Shown: positions 1 through 9,206 of the stretch, one piece after another
How the letters are laid out: each line of letters begins with the position of its first letter
How positions within the stretch are numbered: the first letter of the stretch is position 1
Assembly (NCBI GenBank): GCA_913061435.1
Contig: CAJXUK010000009.1
Span: forward strand, 1 to 64,000
Source: an uncultured Thalassolituus sp.
Lineage (GTDB): Bacteria; Pseudomonadota; Gammaproteobacteria; Pseudomonadales; Oceanobacteraceae
DNA: 64,000 nt
Direction of reading: 5' to 3'
Translations under genes and position numbers: made by a program
The notes under the pieces: generated by a model
Databases searched by the model: none
The model's input: only the letters and a program-made list of their open reading frames with translations
What the model was told of the DNA's origin: nothing

Positions 1-1
1 T

Positions 2-1573
2 CCAACTTATACTCACTTGTTATCTTCTTTGCGTGAGCAAAACCAGCTTTCATTACTTGGGCATATCCAGCGCGGTATTGAAAAAGAAGGATTACGCTGC
101 GAGCCAGATGGCCGTTTAAGCCAAACGCCTCACCCGCAAACATTAGGGTCTGCGCTAACACATCCAAGCATCACCACCGATTATTCTGAATCGTTATTAG
201 AATTCATCACTCCGGTTTTTGATAACGCCAAAGACACCCTTGATTTCATGCAAAACCTGCATCAATACACTTACCAGAACATTGGTGATGAATTGATTTG
301 GCCTGCGTCTATGCCTTGTATCATCAATGGTGAGAAAAGCATTCCAATTGCACAGTATGGCTTTTCCAACGTAGGCCAACTTAAGCACGCCTATCGTCAT
401 GGCTTATGGCATCGTTATGGTCGCACCATGCAAGCAATTGCCGGTATCCATTACAACTTCTCCATGCCAGATGCGTTATGGCCAGTGATTTATGCACAAG
501 AACATCAAGCAGAAGCCTCGCCTGAACAATTAAAAGATTTTATCTCGGCTAAGTACTTCGGCCTTATTCGTAACTTTCGTCGTAATTCTTGGTTGCTGCA
601 CTATTTATTTGGCGCCTCACCAGCGATTTGTGGCTCTTTCTTAGAAGGGCAGCAGCACGACTTGGAAACCTTCAAAGAACACACACTGTATCTACCTTAT
701 GCCACCTCATTGCGTATGAGCGATTTGGGTTATCAAAATAATGCTCAGGCTGAACTAGTGGTTTGCTATAACAGTATCGAAAACTACGTTGCGACGTTAT
801 CAAAGGCCATCGCATTACCCGTACCTGATTATGAAAAAATTGGTATGCAAGATGAATCCGGCCAGTACAAGCAGCTGAATACCAGCTTGTTACAAATTGA
901 AAATGAGTATTACAGCGACATTCGCCCTAAACGCATTGGTAATGGTGATGAAAAACCCCTACAAGCACTGGCTAATCATGGGGTTGAATACATTGAAGTG
1001 CGTTGCACCGACATCAACCCATTTTTAACGCTGGGCATGGATGAAACTCATATTCATTTCTTAGATTTATTTTTAACGCACTGCTTATTTATTGATAGCC
1101 CAGACATTGAGCTAGAAGAATGCCAAGTCGTTAAGGATAATCAAAATGCCGCAGTAATGCGCGGCAGAGACCCGGCATTAACCCTTAACAATCAGGGTAA
1201 AGAAGTGGCTTTACGTGAATGGGGAGATGAGTTACTTAGCGCTATGGTAACGTTGGCTAAAACCATGGATGAAGCCGTTGGTAATAATCAGTACAGCAAC
1301 GCATTAGCGCAACAACAAGCGAAAATCGAAGACGACTCTTTGACACCGTCTGCGCAATATTTAGCAAGAATGAAAAATGAAGATTTAGAATTTTCTCAAC
1401 TAACTTTACAGTTAGCAAAAGAGCGAGCTGCTGAACTTAAAAAGCCTTTAAATGACCAATTGAAGCAAGAAATGCAACAGCAAGCTCAACAAAGCTTGGT
1501 GCAGCAAGCTGAAATTGAAGCGGGTGACACTCTTGATTTCCCAACATTCTTAAAAAACTACCTCGTTCGCTAA
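2..1573 (+). CDS. gshA: Glutamate-cysteine ligase, 5' end outside window
   Basis: Catalyses ATP-dependent joining of L-glutamate and L-cysteine, the first step of glutathione synthesis, in the cytosol. The protein is co-linear with the proteobacterial GshA family (E. coli GshA, about 518 residues): GIQRG-like start (HIQRGIEKEGLR), SALTHPSITTDYSESLLEFITP and later the EVRCTDINPF segment. The first in-frame start candidate is a TTG at 17, but the frame is open back to base 2 and the E. coli protein has a few more residues before this point, so the real start most likely lies upstream of the window. The gene is followed by a hairpin and a convergent FliL-like gene. Family assignment is firm; only the start is unknown. 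Confidence 0.95.
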   Translation, partial: PTYTHLLSSLREQNQLSLLGHIQRGIEKEGLRCEPDGRLSQTPHPQTLGSALTHPSITTDYSESLLEFITPVFDNAKDTLDFMQNLHQYTYQNIGDELIWPASMPCIINGEKSIPIAQYGFSNVGQLKHAYRHGLWHRYGRTMQAIAGIHYNFSMPDALWPVIYAQEHQAEASPEQLKDFISAKYFGLIRNFRRNSWLLHYLFGASPAICGSFLEGQQHDLETFKEHTLYLPYATSLRMSDLGYQNNAQAELVVCYNSIENYVATLSKAIALPVPDYEKIGMQDESGQYKQLNTSLLQIENEYYSDIRPKRIGNGDEKPLQALANHGVEYIEVRCTDINPFLTLGMDETHIHFLDLFLTHCLFIDSPDIELEECQVVKDNQNAAVMRGRDPALTLNNQGKEVALREWGDELLSAMVTLAKTMDEAVGNNQYSNALAQQQAKIEDDSLTPSAQYLARMKNEDLEFSQLTLQLAKERAAELKKPLNDQLKQEMQQQAQQSLVQQAEIEAGDTLDFPTFLKNYLVR

Positions 1574-1598
1574 GCGCCTTGAATGCAGCGATTACTAT

Positions 1599-1642
1599 CA
1601 CACCCTATTGTTATTGCATCGCGCTTTAACGAATAAGGTGTG
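1599..1642. terminator. Hairpin between convergent gshA and FliL-like gene
   Basis: Inverted repeat with arms CACACCCTATT (1599-1609) and AATAAGGTGTG (1632-1642), 10 of 11 positions pairing, filling the 72-base gap between two convergent stop codons. There is only a weak T run on either side, so a termination role is inferred from position. Confidence 0.4.
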
Positions 1643-1645
1643 CTA

Positions 1646-2050
1646 TTAGTTTTGCACAACAAAATTCTCGAAATACAAATCATCAATAAATGCCTCGCCT
1701 TCTAATTCGGTCATTAACGCTCTTACTTCATCAAGCGCTGCTTTGCGTAAATTCTCTCGGCCTAAACTGGTATTAACGACGTCACCATCTTGAGCCGTCA
1801 GCAAAAACACCAAATTATTACGAATATAAGGCCGGTGAGATGAAACCGCCGACGCCGCTCGCCCACCCGATACCTTGAGTGCAATTTCTGTGCGCAAATA
1901 CTTCATTCGCCCTGTACTACCGTAATTAACCACAAATGCAGGGGTTAAATGGATATACTTAGTTTGAGGCTGGCTAACTTCTGGGTCCTCACCATAACTA
2001 GAAAGACTTATTAAAATAAATCCCACTAACGGCAAGAAAAATTTGAACAT
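1646..2050 (-). CDS. FliL-like exported protein
   Basis: A 134-residue protein with an N-terminal hydrophobic export signal (about residues 1-20, ending near SSYGED) followed by one compact domain. The order of elements, including PAFVVNY, MKYLRTEIAL, HRPYIRNNLVFLL and an acidic C-terminal helix ending in EAFIDDLYFENFVVQ, matches the periplasmic domain of FliL, the flagellar basal-body protein that associates with the stator. No flagellar genes lie near it, so it is an orphan paralogue; its role in motility is not shown. It is convergent with gshA and divergent from dsbB, with 93 bases for both upstream regions. Assignment rests on motif recognition. Confidence 0.65.
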   Translation of the reverse strand: MFKFFLPLVGFILISLSSYGEDPEVSQPQTKYIHLTPAFVVNYGSTGRMKYLRTEIALKVSGGRAASAVSSHRPYIRNNLVFLLTAQDGDVVNTSLGRENLRKAALDEVRALMTELEGEAFIDDLYFENFVVQN

Positions 2051-2143
2051 TTTTAATACTCCAACATCTCAATACATTTAAAATAGATACTTATAGAATA
2101 GAATATATCAGTATCCATAACCACAAAGAAAAAAGGATAAAAA

Positions 2144-2656
2144 ATGCGTATTAACTTGAAAGTGCTCAGCGTATTGGGTTTTTTGACCTGTGTTGCACTA
2201 TTAGCCGGTGCTTATTATTTTGAATACGCCATGGGTATGGAACCTTGCCCTCTTTGTATTATGCAGCGTGTTGCAACATTAATGGTGGCAATCGGCTGTT
2301 TGTTAAGTTTTTTTCTGATACGTCGCCCCCTCGCTTTACTCATTGCATCGATCTGGACCCTGCTATCTTCGTTTTTTGGCATCTACCTTTCTTACCACCA
2401 CAACTGGTTGCAAAACCTGCCCGCCGATCAAGTTCCTTCTTGCGGCCCTAGCCTCGAATACATGCTGGATGCTTTCCCCGTTATGGACATAGTCACCGTA
2501 CTGTTACGAGGTAATGGTGATTGCGCTGATATCTCTTGGAACTTCGCCGGATTGTCCATGCCCGGTTGGTTAATGGTTTTCTTTATTGGCTTTGCCATTG
2601 CTTCGGCTTATGCTGTTTTTAGCGCTTGGCAAGCACGCCAAATACAACAAGCATAG
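2144..2656 (+). CDS. dsbB: Disulfide bond formation protein DsbB
   Basis: Inner-membrane oxidoreductase that re-oxidises DsbA and passes electrons to ubiquinone. The 170-residue protein shows four hydrophobic segments and both essential cysteine pairs: the CxxC pair C35/C38 in EPCPLC and the second periplasmic pair C100 and C127 (PSCGPS and NGDCAD). Arg42 of IMQR follows the first pair, as in quinone-binding DsbB proteins. A strong ribosome site (AAAGGATAAAA) precedes the ATG. rsd follows 116 bases downstream; dsbB next to algQ/rsd is also the Pseudomonas arrangement (PA5256-PA5255). Confidence 0.95.
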   Translation: MRINLKVLSVLGFLTCVALLAGAYYFEYAMGMEPCPLCIMQRVATLMVAIGCLLSFFLIRRPLALLIASIWTLLSSFFGIYLSYHHNWLQNLPADQVPSCGPSLEYMLDAFPVMDIVTVLLRGNGDCADISWNFAGLSMPGWLMVFFIGFAIASAYAVFSAWQARQIQQA

Positions 2657-2772
2657 AAATTCTGCTTTGCAAGCAAATATAATCAAATAACTTGCTTGCA
2701 ACTCACCCTCTAGGCTGACTATATTGGAGTTAATAACAAAGCGACAATATTAGAATTTAAGGAATCGCGACC

Positions 2773-3270
2773 ATGTTAGAACGTTGCAAAACAGCACAAG
2801 AGCGATGGGGTGGAGTACATAAGCTAATTGACGTTTGGTTAAACGAGCGTCAAGACGTCATTGTCCTTTTTTGTGGTATCAGCACACTTAAGCCATTTTC
2901 ACCGCGAGAAACCCCAGTATCGATAAAAATCCAAGCCTTCTGTCAGATTTTAATGGACTATTGTTCAGCAGGTCACTTTGAAATTTATCAGCAGCTACTC
3001 GACGAAGCTAAACATTATGACGATGGTGGCTTAGAACTGGCCAAACGAGCTCTTCCGGTACTCGAAGAAATGACCCAGCAATGTGTTGATTTTAACGACA
3101 AGTACGATAGCGCTGAACACTGCCTAGAAAAAATATCCGACCTCAGTAAAGATTTATCCGATTTAGGCGAAACTCTCAGTGAGCGCTTTGAGCTAGAAGA
3201 CCAGCTAATTGAAAAACTACATAACGTTCATCGTGACTTGGCTTTAGATTCTGTTCAACTAAAAGGGTAA
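2773..3270 (+). CDS. rsd: Regulator of sigma D, Rsd/AlgQ
   Basis: Binds RNA polymerase sigma-70 and so favours alternative sigma factors; called AlgQ in Pseudomonas, where it affects alginate and siderophore genes. The 165-residue all-helical protein has the family signature near the N terminus (CKTAQERWGG then LIDVWLNERQ), the SPRETP turn and a long C-terminal helix pair. E. coli Rsd has 158 residues. The ribosome site AAGGAATCGCGACC precedes the ATG. The WD40 lipoprotein gene starts 2 bases after its stop, so the two are probably co-transcribed. Pseudomonas keeps algP nearby as well, as here. Confidence 0.92.
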   Translation: MLERCKTAQERWGGVHKLIDVWLNERQDVIVLFCGISTLKPFSPRETPVSIKIQAFCQILMDYCSAGHFEIYQQLLDEAKHYDDGGLELAKRALPVLEEMTQQCVDFNDKYDSAEHCLEKISDLSKDLSDLGETLSERFELEDQLIEKLHNVHRDLALDSVQLKG

Positions 3271-3272
3271 TC

Positions 3273-4241
3273 ATGTCTTCGGTAATACGATCACTGCTTA
3301 CAAGTACGGTACTGTCAGCAAGTTTATTAATAAGTGCCTGCGGTACCGACACTCAACCAGACCACTTTGACGAACTAGCCAAACAAGGCGCTTATTCGCT
3401 ATGCATTAATCAAACTGCAAATGCTGCCTTTATTGGTTCTATCCACCATGGCGGCAGTTTTTGGCGAATAAATCCGCTGGACCGCTTGTATAACTGGAAT
3501 CATAAATCTGATGAATTTAGCAACATTTTAAGCTGTAGCTTCTCCCCAGAAGGTAATTTCGCTGCTACTACAGATAATCGCACCATTGCTTTGTGGAACA
3601 GTAAAACAGGAGAAAATTTAGGTTTGTGGAACGCCCCCGGTGATATAAAAGACATCAATTTAAGTCGTGATGGGCAGTTTGCACTGTTAGCCATGACAGA
3701 TTACACAGCCACCTATTTTAATATTAAACAAGGCGGAGTGCAGCGCACATTACGTCACGAAGGTGTGGTGTACGATGCCAGCCTAAATAGCCAAAGTACC
3801 TTAGCTGCTACTGCAAGCGATGATTTAACGGCACGAATTTGGGATTTACGCACAGGTAAAGAAATACAACGACTTATGCATAACAACCAAGTTAGGCGCG
3901 CTCAAATTTCTGCAAACGGTCGTTTTGTTTTCACATCTGCACTTTCAGAACCCGGGCGTTTGTGGGATACCCAGAGCGGTAAAATGATCCGAGAGTTTAC
4001 TATTAACAGCGGTTTTTATAATGCCATACGTTTTAATACAGATAATACACAACTCTTAACCGGAACCAGCGCCGGTAAAATTCAGCTATGGGATTTAAAA
4101 GATGGGGTAGTCATTAAATCTTGGCAAGCGATACCAAGAAATACTTGGGTAAGTAATAACGTCATGATAGAAGACGTAGCTTTTACCCCAAATAGCTATT
4201 TAGCGGGCGCTTCTAATGGTCGCTTGTTTCACTTAAATTAA
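3273..4241 (+). CDS. WD40-repeat lipoprotein
   Basis: A 322-residue protein with a lipoprotein signal (hydrophobic stretch then LISAC, lipid-accepting Cys23), so it is anchored to a membrane facing the periplasm. The rest reads as a beta-propeller: blades with typical WD-type ends such as IALWNSKTGE, ARIWDLRTGKE, RLWDTQSGK and IQLWDLKDG. Such propellers act as protein-binding platforms; no catalytic residues are apparent. It starts 2 bases after rsd and likely shares its transcript. No specific function can be assigned. A terminator-like hairpin separates it from the convergent DUF4124 gene. Confidence 0.8.
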   Translation: MSSVIRSLLTSTVLSASLLISACGTDTQPDHFDELAKQGAYSLCINQTANAAFIGSIHHGGSFWRINPLDRLYNWNHKSDEFSNILSCSFSPEGNFAATTDNRTIALWNSKTGENLGLWNAPGDIKDINLSRDGQFALLAMTDYTATYFNIKQGGVQRTLRHEGVVYDASLNSQSTLAATASDDLTARIWDLRTGKEIQRLMHNNQVRRAQISANGRFVFTSALSEPGRLWDTQSGKMIREFTINSGFYNAIRFNTDNTQLLTGTSAGKIQLWDLKDGVVIKSWQAIPRNTWVSNNVMIEDVAFTPNSYLAGASNGRLFHLN

Positions 4242-4260
4242 TCCACTCAAAGTTATTGAG

Positions 4261-4290
4261 AAAAAGGCTCGGAAGCTGAAAATCTGAGCC
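4261..4290 (-). terminator. Rho-independent terminator of the DUF4124 gene
   Basis: On the minus strand, GGCTC (4290-4286) pairs with GAGCC (4270-4266) with a partly paired interior, followed directly by TTTTT (4265-4261). It lies immediately after the minus-strand stop codon at 4292, as expected for an intrinsic terminator. Confidence 0.6.
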
Positions 4291-4291
4291 G

Positions 4292-4798
4292 TTAATTGTT
4301 AACGTCAAATTGTTTAGCCCTGCTGTCCATAATATTTTGTATATTATGGGCATCTTCTAACACCTTATGAACCTTCTCTAAAGGTATAGTCATAGGTAAA
4401 GGGATATTTGGCGAAACAGTATCTTGATTCGCGCTTTTTTCTGGGGTTGATACCTTAGCGGTTGAATCATTATCCGGCGTTTCTGGGCGTAATCCTTGAA
4501 TAAGATTTGTATTAGTATTTACCGTTACAGTTTTACTATTTCTATCAGCCGGAGCCTCGTCAGAATAATGCCAAGTCCCATCATCATCTTGCCACTTATA
4601 AAATGATTGCTCAGGGCTAGAACTGCTATTTAATCTAGATAGGATATTTGAAGACGTAATTGAAGGTGTATTTGCAGGCGATGATGACTGAAAAAAAGGA
4701 ATCTCAATAAATGCAGTCCCATCAGGTTTTTTTATAATTAAAGGGCCAACCAAAGCAATAGCCGTTAGCGTTACCAATAAATAAAGTGGGCGTTTCAT
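4292..4798 (-). CDS. DUF4124-domain protein
   Basis: A 168-residue protein with one N-terminal hydrophobic segment (residues 4-21), then a DUF4124 core at residues 67-83 with the characteristic YKWQDDDGTWHYSDEAP pattern, and a Ser/Thr/Asn-rich remainder without further motifs. DUF4124 domains occur in envelope proteins of gammaproteobacteria and have no settled function. It is probably membrane-anchored with the domain outside the cytoplasm. It is divergent from the ParA gene and convergent with the WD40 lipoprotein gene. Confidence 0.75.
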   Translation of the reverse strand: MKRPLYLLVTLTAIALVGPLIIKKPDGTAFIEIPFFQSSSPANTPSITSSNILSRLNSSSSPEQSFYKWQDDDGTWHYSDEAPADRNSKTVTVNTNTNLIQGLRPETPDNDSTAKVSTPEKSANQDTVSPNIPLPMTIPLEKVHKVLEDAHNIQNIMDSRAKQFDVNN

Positions 4799-4882
4799 CC
4801 ATGATACCTTTAGTAATTTATAATTTAGCCATTATAGCCTATGCTTATAATTATTATTTAAAATATCACACAGGTTGGATAA

Positions 4883-5629
4883 GTGCGCGTGAACAACCAT
4901 AAACCACATCATTCCTTCCAAAGTAGCGCAAGAGTTATTAACCAAGCTCGTCCTTTTAGAGTATTGCTTGCAAATGCAAAGGGCGGCTGTGGAAAAACCA
5001 CATTGGCTACCAATATTGCTAGTCATTTTGCCAGCCAAGGTGAAGGCACTGCGCTGATTGACTACGACCCTCAAGGATCTAGCAGCGACTGGCTGTCGGC
5101 ACGAAACTCAAACGCTGCAAACATTACGGGTATTGCTGCATTTAAAAACCAACATTTAAATACCACTCGTAGTTATGCGCTACGAGTTCCGGCAACAACA
5201 ACCCGCATTGTTATCGATACCCCCGCTGGTTTAACCGGCCATGGATTATCAGATATGATTCAAGCCTCCGATCTTATTATAATTCCAGTTATTCCTTCAT
5301 CTATCGATATTCGTGCGGCTACTCGCTTTATTAAAGATGTATTATTAAGCCCTTCCTATCGAACAAGAAAAAAACCGATCGCAGTTGTTGCTAATCGAGT
5401 TAAAAAAAACACCCTTATATATCAAAAACTTGAGCGATTTCTTAATAGTTTAAATATTCCTTTTATCGCTTCATTTAGAGATACACAGCAATACGTTCGC
5501 GCTTCGGAGCATGGTTTGGGATTGGCCGATTATGCACAAAAAGATAATAAAGACAGGCTTGAGTGGTTACCTATGATTGCTTGGTTAGAGCAACAAATCC
5601 GTTTACAGAATAAATTTTTAAAAAAATAA
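4883..5629 (+). CDS. Orphan ParA/MinD-family ATPase
   Basis: A 248-residue P-loop ATPase of the ParA/Soj type. The deviant Walker A motif KGGCGKTT (residues 33-40) with its signature lysine, the ALIDYDPQGS segment (near residue 60) and the IDTPAG Walker B region are present. A roughly 25-residue basic N-terminal extension precedes the fold. There is no parB or centromere-like repeat beside it, so it is not an evident plasmid or chromosome partition pair; orphan ParAs often position protein cargo. The listed start is GTG at 4883; another GTG at 4889 is possible and neither has a strong ribosome site. algP follows 110 bases downstream. Confidence 0.85.
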   Translation: MRVNNHKPHHSFQSSARVINQARPFRVLLANAKGGCGKTTLATNIASHFASQGEGTALIDYDPQGSSSDWLSARNSNAANITGIAAFKNQHLNTTRSYALRVPATTTRIVIDTPAGLTGHGLSDMIQASDLIIIPVIPSSIDIRAATRFIKDVLLSPSYRTRKKPIAVVANRVKKNTLIYQKLERFLNSLNIPFIASFRDTQQYVRASEHGLGLADYAQKDNKDRLEWLPMIAWLEQQIRLQNKFLKK

Positions 5630-5739
5630 TATCCTTAAAGGTTATTTAAATTCTAATTCTCAACTAAAATAAATGGATAGTAATGTGCTTATAAGTATAA
5701 TTACAAAATATCTCTTACTTTAGTACTCGAGGAAATTCT

Positions 5740-6921
5740 ATGGTCGCTCGCAAATCACCAACAAAAAAGCCTGTAGCTAAAAAAGCTGCTACCAAAACAA
5801 CCACCGCTAAAAAAGTTGCTACTAAAAAAGCTACTGCTAAAAAAGCACCGGCCAAAAAAGCTACTAGCAAAAAAACTCCAGTCTCTAAAGTAACGTTAAA
5901 TCCTGCTGAACTTTTACAGAAAGAAATTACAGCACTTGAAGTAAAACTAGAAAAAGCGCGCCAAAAAATGATGGCTGATGCTGATAAGGCATTAGCAAAA
6001 GCCAAAACAGCACAAACTAAAGCCGCGGCTGCTCTTACCAAAGCAAACGCAGCAAAGAAAAAAGCTGCTGACAAAGCAAAAGCCAAAGCGACTGCAGCAA
6101 CCACTAAAGCCTTAGTAAATGCTAAAGAAAAAGTCGAGCTAGCAAAACAGAATGTAGCAGAAACCAAGCAAGCCTATTTAAATGCCAAAGCTGATGCCAA
6201 GGCATTCAAAGAAGAAGCATTAGCCGCTGCTAAAATTGCAAAAGCTAAAGCCGCTGCAGAAAAAACACAACAAAAAGCCGCTGCCGCTGCCGCTAAAAAG
6301 CAAGCCGCTGCAGAAAAAAAAGCAGCCACTGCTGCAAAGAGAAAAGCGTTAGCAGAAGCCAAAAAGGCAGAAGCTAAAGCTAAAAAAGCTGCTGCGATGG
6401 CAAAAAAGAAAGAAGAAGCAAAAGCAAAAAAAGAAGCTGCAAAAGCTAAGAAAGCTGCTGCAAAACTAGCTAAAAAAGCGCCGGCTAAAAAAGCTCCAGT
6501 AAAAGCCACAAGCACTGCAGCAAAAAAAGCGACTGCTAAGAAAGCACCTGCTAAAAAAGCTTCGGCAAAGAAAGCTCCGGTAAAAAAAGCGACTGCTAAA
6601 AAAGCCCCTGCTAAAACAGCAAGTAAAACTGTCGCTAAACCAGCAGCAAGCAAAAAAGCACCTGCTAAAAAAGCACTTGCAAAGAAAACGGCAACCAAGA
6701 AAACAACTGCAAAAAAAGCGACTGCCAAAACCGCTGCAGCCAAGCCAGTAACAGCCAAGCAAGACACTCCAGTGGTAACCCCAGCGGTTAAACTACCAGT
6801 TACTGAAAAGCCAATAGATAAAACAGCTTCTCAAACTAGCCCAGCACCTGCGAGTGAAGCGAAAGCAACTAGCGATACGCCAGCTTCAAAGCCTAGCGGT
6901 TTGTTTGATCAAAACAGCTAA
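5740..6921 (+). CDS. algP: AlgP, histone H1-like Ala/Lys-rich protein
   Basis: A 393-residue protein made almost entirely of Ala, Lys, Pro and Thr, with many AKKAPAKKA-type repeats at both ends and an Ala-rich predicted coiled coil in the middle (about residues 60-235). Pseudomonas AlgP has the same layout and is a histone H1-like DNA-binding regulator linked to alginate expression. Binding to DNA through the lysine-rich tails is expected from composition. The start has a good site (CGAGGAAATTCT) and a strong terminator follows the stop. Low-complexity coding makes this locus prone to length variation. Long open frames on the opposite strand are artefacts of the GCT/AAA codon bias. Confidence 0.85.
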   Translation: MVARKSPTKKPVAKKAATKTTTAKKVATKKATAKKAPAKKATSKKTPVSKVTLNPAELLQKEITALEVKLEKARQKMMADADKALAKAKTAQTKAAAALTKANAAKKKAADKAKAKATAATTKALVNAKEKVELAKQNVAETKQAYLNAKADAKAFKEEALAAAKIAKAKAAAEKTQQKAAAAAAKKQAAAEKKAATAAKRKALAEAKKAEAKAKKAAAMAKKKEEAKAKKEAAKAKKAAAKLAKKAPAKKAPVKATSTAAKKATAKKAPAKKASAKKAPVKKATAKKAPAKTASKTVAKPAASKKAPAKKALAKKTATKKTTAKKATAKTAAAKPVTAKQDTPVVTPAVKLPVTEKPIDKTASQTSPAPASEAKATSDTPASKPSGLFDQNS

Positions 6922-6935
6922 TCGCAGCTTCAACT

Positions 6936-6982
6936 AAAAAGCCCAATTAGCTGCTTAATTTAAGCGCTAATTGGGCTTTTTT
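6936..6982. terminator. Strong terminator after algP
   Basis: Long hairpin: AAAAAGCCCAATTAGC pairs with GCTAATTGGGCTTTTTT, with an inner GCTTAA/TTAAGC stem. It ends in a T run on the plus strand and begins with an A run, so it can serve both algP and, in reverse, the convergent symporter gene. Confidence 0.85.
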
Positions 6983-7042
6983 ATTCACGTTTATTTATCT
7001 CTGAACATTTGATTAGTTTTATTGTTAACTCAGACCGCGTCT

Positions 7043-9148
7043 TTAATCTACTTTACCTTCTATCCAATAGGTAAATAGCTTTTTAATCGTCTTATCCTTT
7101 TGCTTCATCTTAATCCAATTTCTCATAAACAACTCAAACGAAAGATCATCTTTATTAATTGGATACGCCATTGTTAAAGCGGGAATCAAAGGTTTGGGCG
7201 TAACCACGGTATAAGTTGGATTCAATAGAGTCCAAGCCGAAGCTGTGGGTGCACCAAATAACATAGCATCGATATGTTTATACTCATCTTTAAAAAAGAG
7301 CCTTGGGGTTGATATTTTCCAGGCTTTACCATTAATAAAATTCTGTGCTATGGCTTTCTCGTAAAAGAACTTTTCTGGAATACCAATAATTAAGTCCTTA
7401 CGACTTATAATTTTTTCCCATTCAACAAATTCAGCACGGCGCTCATCTTTAACCACAAAGGCTATATGCTGCGTGCTATACGGCAGTGATAGCGAGAACT
7501 CCTTCATGTTGTCAGGAATTACCGGAATCCCAGTTGTAATATCCAAATAACCCGAGGCCAGTAATGGCGCAGCTTGTTTACGAAAAATACGAACAAACTC
7601 AATACCAACACCTAAATCCCCTGCTAACTGATTCATAATTTCAATATCAAAACCCACCAACTTGCCGTCGCTGTTGTTAAAAGAATACGGTAGGTCGTCT
7701 CTGAAATAACCCACTCGTAAAAAACCTCTTTCTTTAACTCGGTACAGCACTTCGCTAAATGGTTGGACTACGGCACTATCAGGGCTGGGCTCTAAGACAT
7801 ACTTAGTGGGGATATCATCTAATAAAAAATCGCGATTAATAAATTTACTATAGCCCTCGTATTGATAACTAATGGCTTCAAATGTGTGTTTTAAAGCAAT
7901 TAACGAAGATACACAGATCAACGGAATAATGATCATGTTGCGGCCAAATTGACCCCACTTAAAGGTAAATCCTTTAATCATGCTGGTTGCAATTAACAAA
8001 GGCATACATACAGCAAAAATCACGGATAGTAAGGCTGAGAAGCGAGCAACTACTAGATTCTCAGCAACTAAAAAGAAATCAAACATAGAACTGGAAACAT
8101 TAAACAGCTCCAATAAATTCGGTACCGCAATAATACTGGTGCCAAATAACTGTGGCAGGCCCGCAATAATCAAGGTGACGTAATCATTAAATGAAATATG
8201 TGCACCAGAAAACCATGCAGCGAATAAAGCAAACAGCAGAGCTAACAACTTACCACCTACGGGAAGGCTGTAGGTAATGGGCACAATGATGCTAGGAATT
8301 TGGGCAACCTCTTTATTACTAGCATTTAATTCTGCGATCAGTAGTTTTGTTTTTTCTACAATCACGGGGATCACCACAAAAAAACTGCCGGTAGCAAATG
8401 CCGTCACCATAGCTTCGCGCGAAGCTCTCATTATTTGTCGATAACCAAAAGGGGTAACGATCGCAACGACTGTGGGCAAAACAACAAAGGTTAGCAAAAA
8501 TACCAACACTGCAGAGGTCACAATATAAACCAACAAGCCATCAACATCAGAAGGGTCAACGGTTGCTGCAGCTCTTAATCCAATACAAAAAATGCCAAGC
8601 GGTGCAAAGCGCATAACAATAATATTCACATTAGCAACCGCGGTCTGTAGATTTCCCAACAGTAATAACGAGTGTTTTTTTCTATGCACAGTCATAAGAC
8701 CAATTCCCATAAAAATACTGAACGTCACTACAGAAGGAATGAGGGCATTAGCAAATGAATGAAACGGGTTTGAAGGTATAAACAGATCAACCAAATTAAA
8801 CTCTTTGCTCACCTTAACGGTTTCAACACTGTAAAACTCAGCCGTAACCCAGTCTGGAAAAGCTATTGGCGACAAAAAGATAAACACAAGCACAATCGCT
8901 ACCGCAATTACTAAAATCAATAAACTTTGCCTAAACGTACTGCTTAACCCTGTTGCAGATAAACCACCAATACCTACGATTAACGACAGTGAAATATAGG
9001 GCAAGGCGGTCATTTGCAGCAGCATAACAAATGCATTGGCAATGGCATCAACCCCAAAAAAAACCGTAGAAGTATAGGCACCAATAACTAGCCCAAAAAC
9101 CATAGCTAACAGAATACGAATAAACGGAGGGATTTTTTCAAACAGCAT
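7043..9148 (-). CDS. Dicarboxylate/amino acid:cation symporter fused to SBP_bac_3 domain
   Basis: A 701-residue fusion. Residues 1 to about 425 form a DAACS/GltP-type symporter: repeated membrane segments, a re-entrant region near AFATGSFFVVIP, and NLLELFNV. About 45 linker residues follow, then residues 470-700 are a family 3 solute-binding domain with the hallmark start GFLRVGYFRDDLPYSF and GKLVGFDIEIMNQLA. The binding domain has no signal of its own and would be held outside the membrane by the last helix, presumably feeding or gating the transporter. The ATG at 9148 is chosen because TTTAGGACTAAT precedes it; the frame is open to 9235 but that would overlap the divergent gene. The substrate is unknown; dicarboxylate or amino acid is inferred from family. 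Confidence 0.85.
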   Translation of the reverse strand: MLFEKIPPFIRILLAMVFGLVIGAYTSTVFFGVDAIANAFVMLLQMTALPYISLSLIVGIGGLSATGLSSTFRQSLLILVIAVAIVLVFIFLSPIAFPDWVTAEFYSVETVKVSKEFNLVDLFIPSNPFHSFANALIPSVVTFSIFMGIGLMTVHRKKHSLLLLGNLQTAVANVNIIVMRFAPLGIFCIGLRAAATVDPSDVDGLLVYIVTSAVLVFLLTFVVLPTVVAIVTPFGYRQIMRASREAMVTAFATGSFFVVIPVIVEKTKLLIAELNASNKEVAQIPSIIVPITYSLPVGGKLLALLFALFAAWFSGAHISFNDYVTLIIAGLPQLFGTSIIAVPNLLELFNVSSSMFDFFLVAENLVVARFSALLSVIFAVCMPLLIATSMIKGFTFKWGQFGRNMIIIPLICVSSLIALKHTFEAISYQYEGYSKFINRDFLLDDIPTKYVLEPSPDSAVVQPFSEVLYRVKERGFLRVGYFRDDLPYSFNNSDGKLVGFDIEIMNQLAGDLGVGIEFVRIFRKQAAPLLASGYLDITTGIPVIPDNMKEFSLSLPYSTQHIAFVVKDERRAEFVEWEKIISRKDLIIGIPEKFFYEKAIAQNFINGKAWKISTPRLFFKDEYKHIDAMLFGAPTASAWTLLNPTYTVVTPKPLIPALTMAYPINKDDLSFELFMRNWIKMKQKDKTIKKLFTYWIEGKVD

Positions 9149-9206
9149 ATTAGTCCTAAATTTTAACAGCACACATCTACGGATTATCATCAAGCCTACA
9201 AGGCTG

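Noticed and set aside
5715-6767. Long open frames on the minus strand opposite algP
   Set aside because: They are the antisense of GCT/AAA-rich coding and consist of Ala/Phe runs; algP itself has start signals and a family match.
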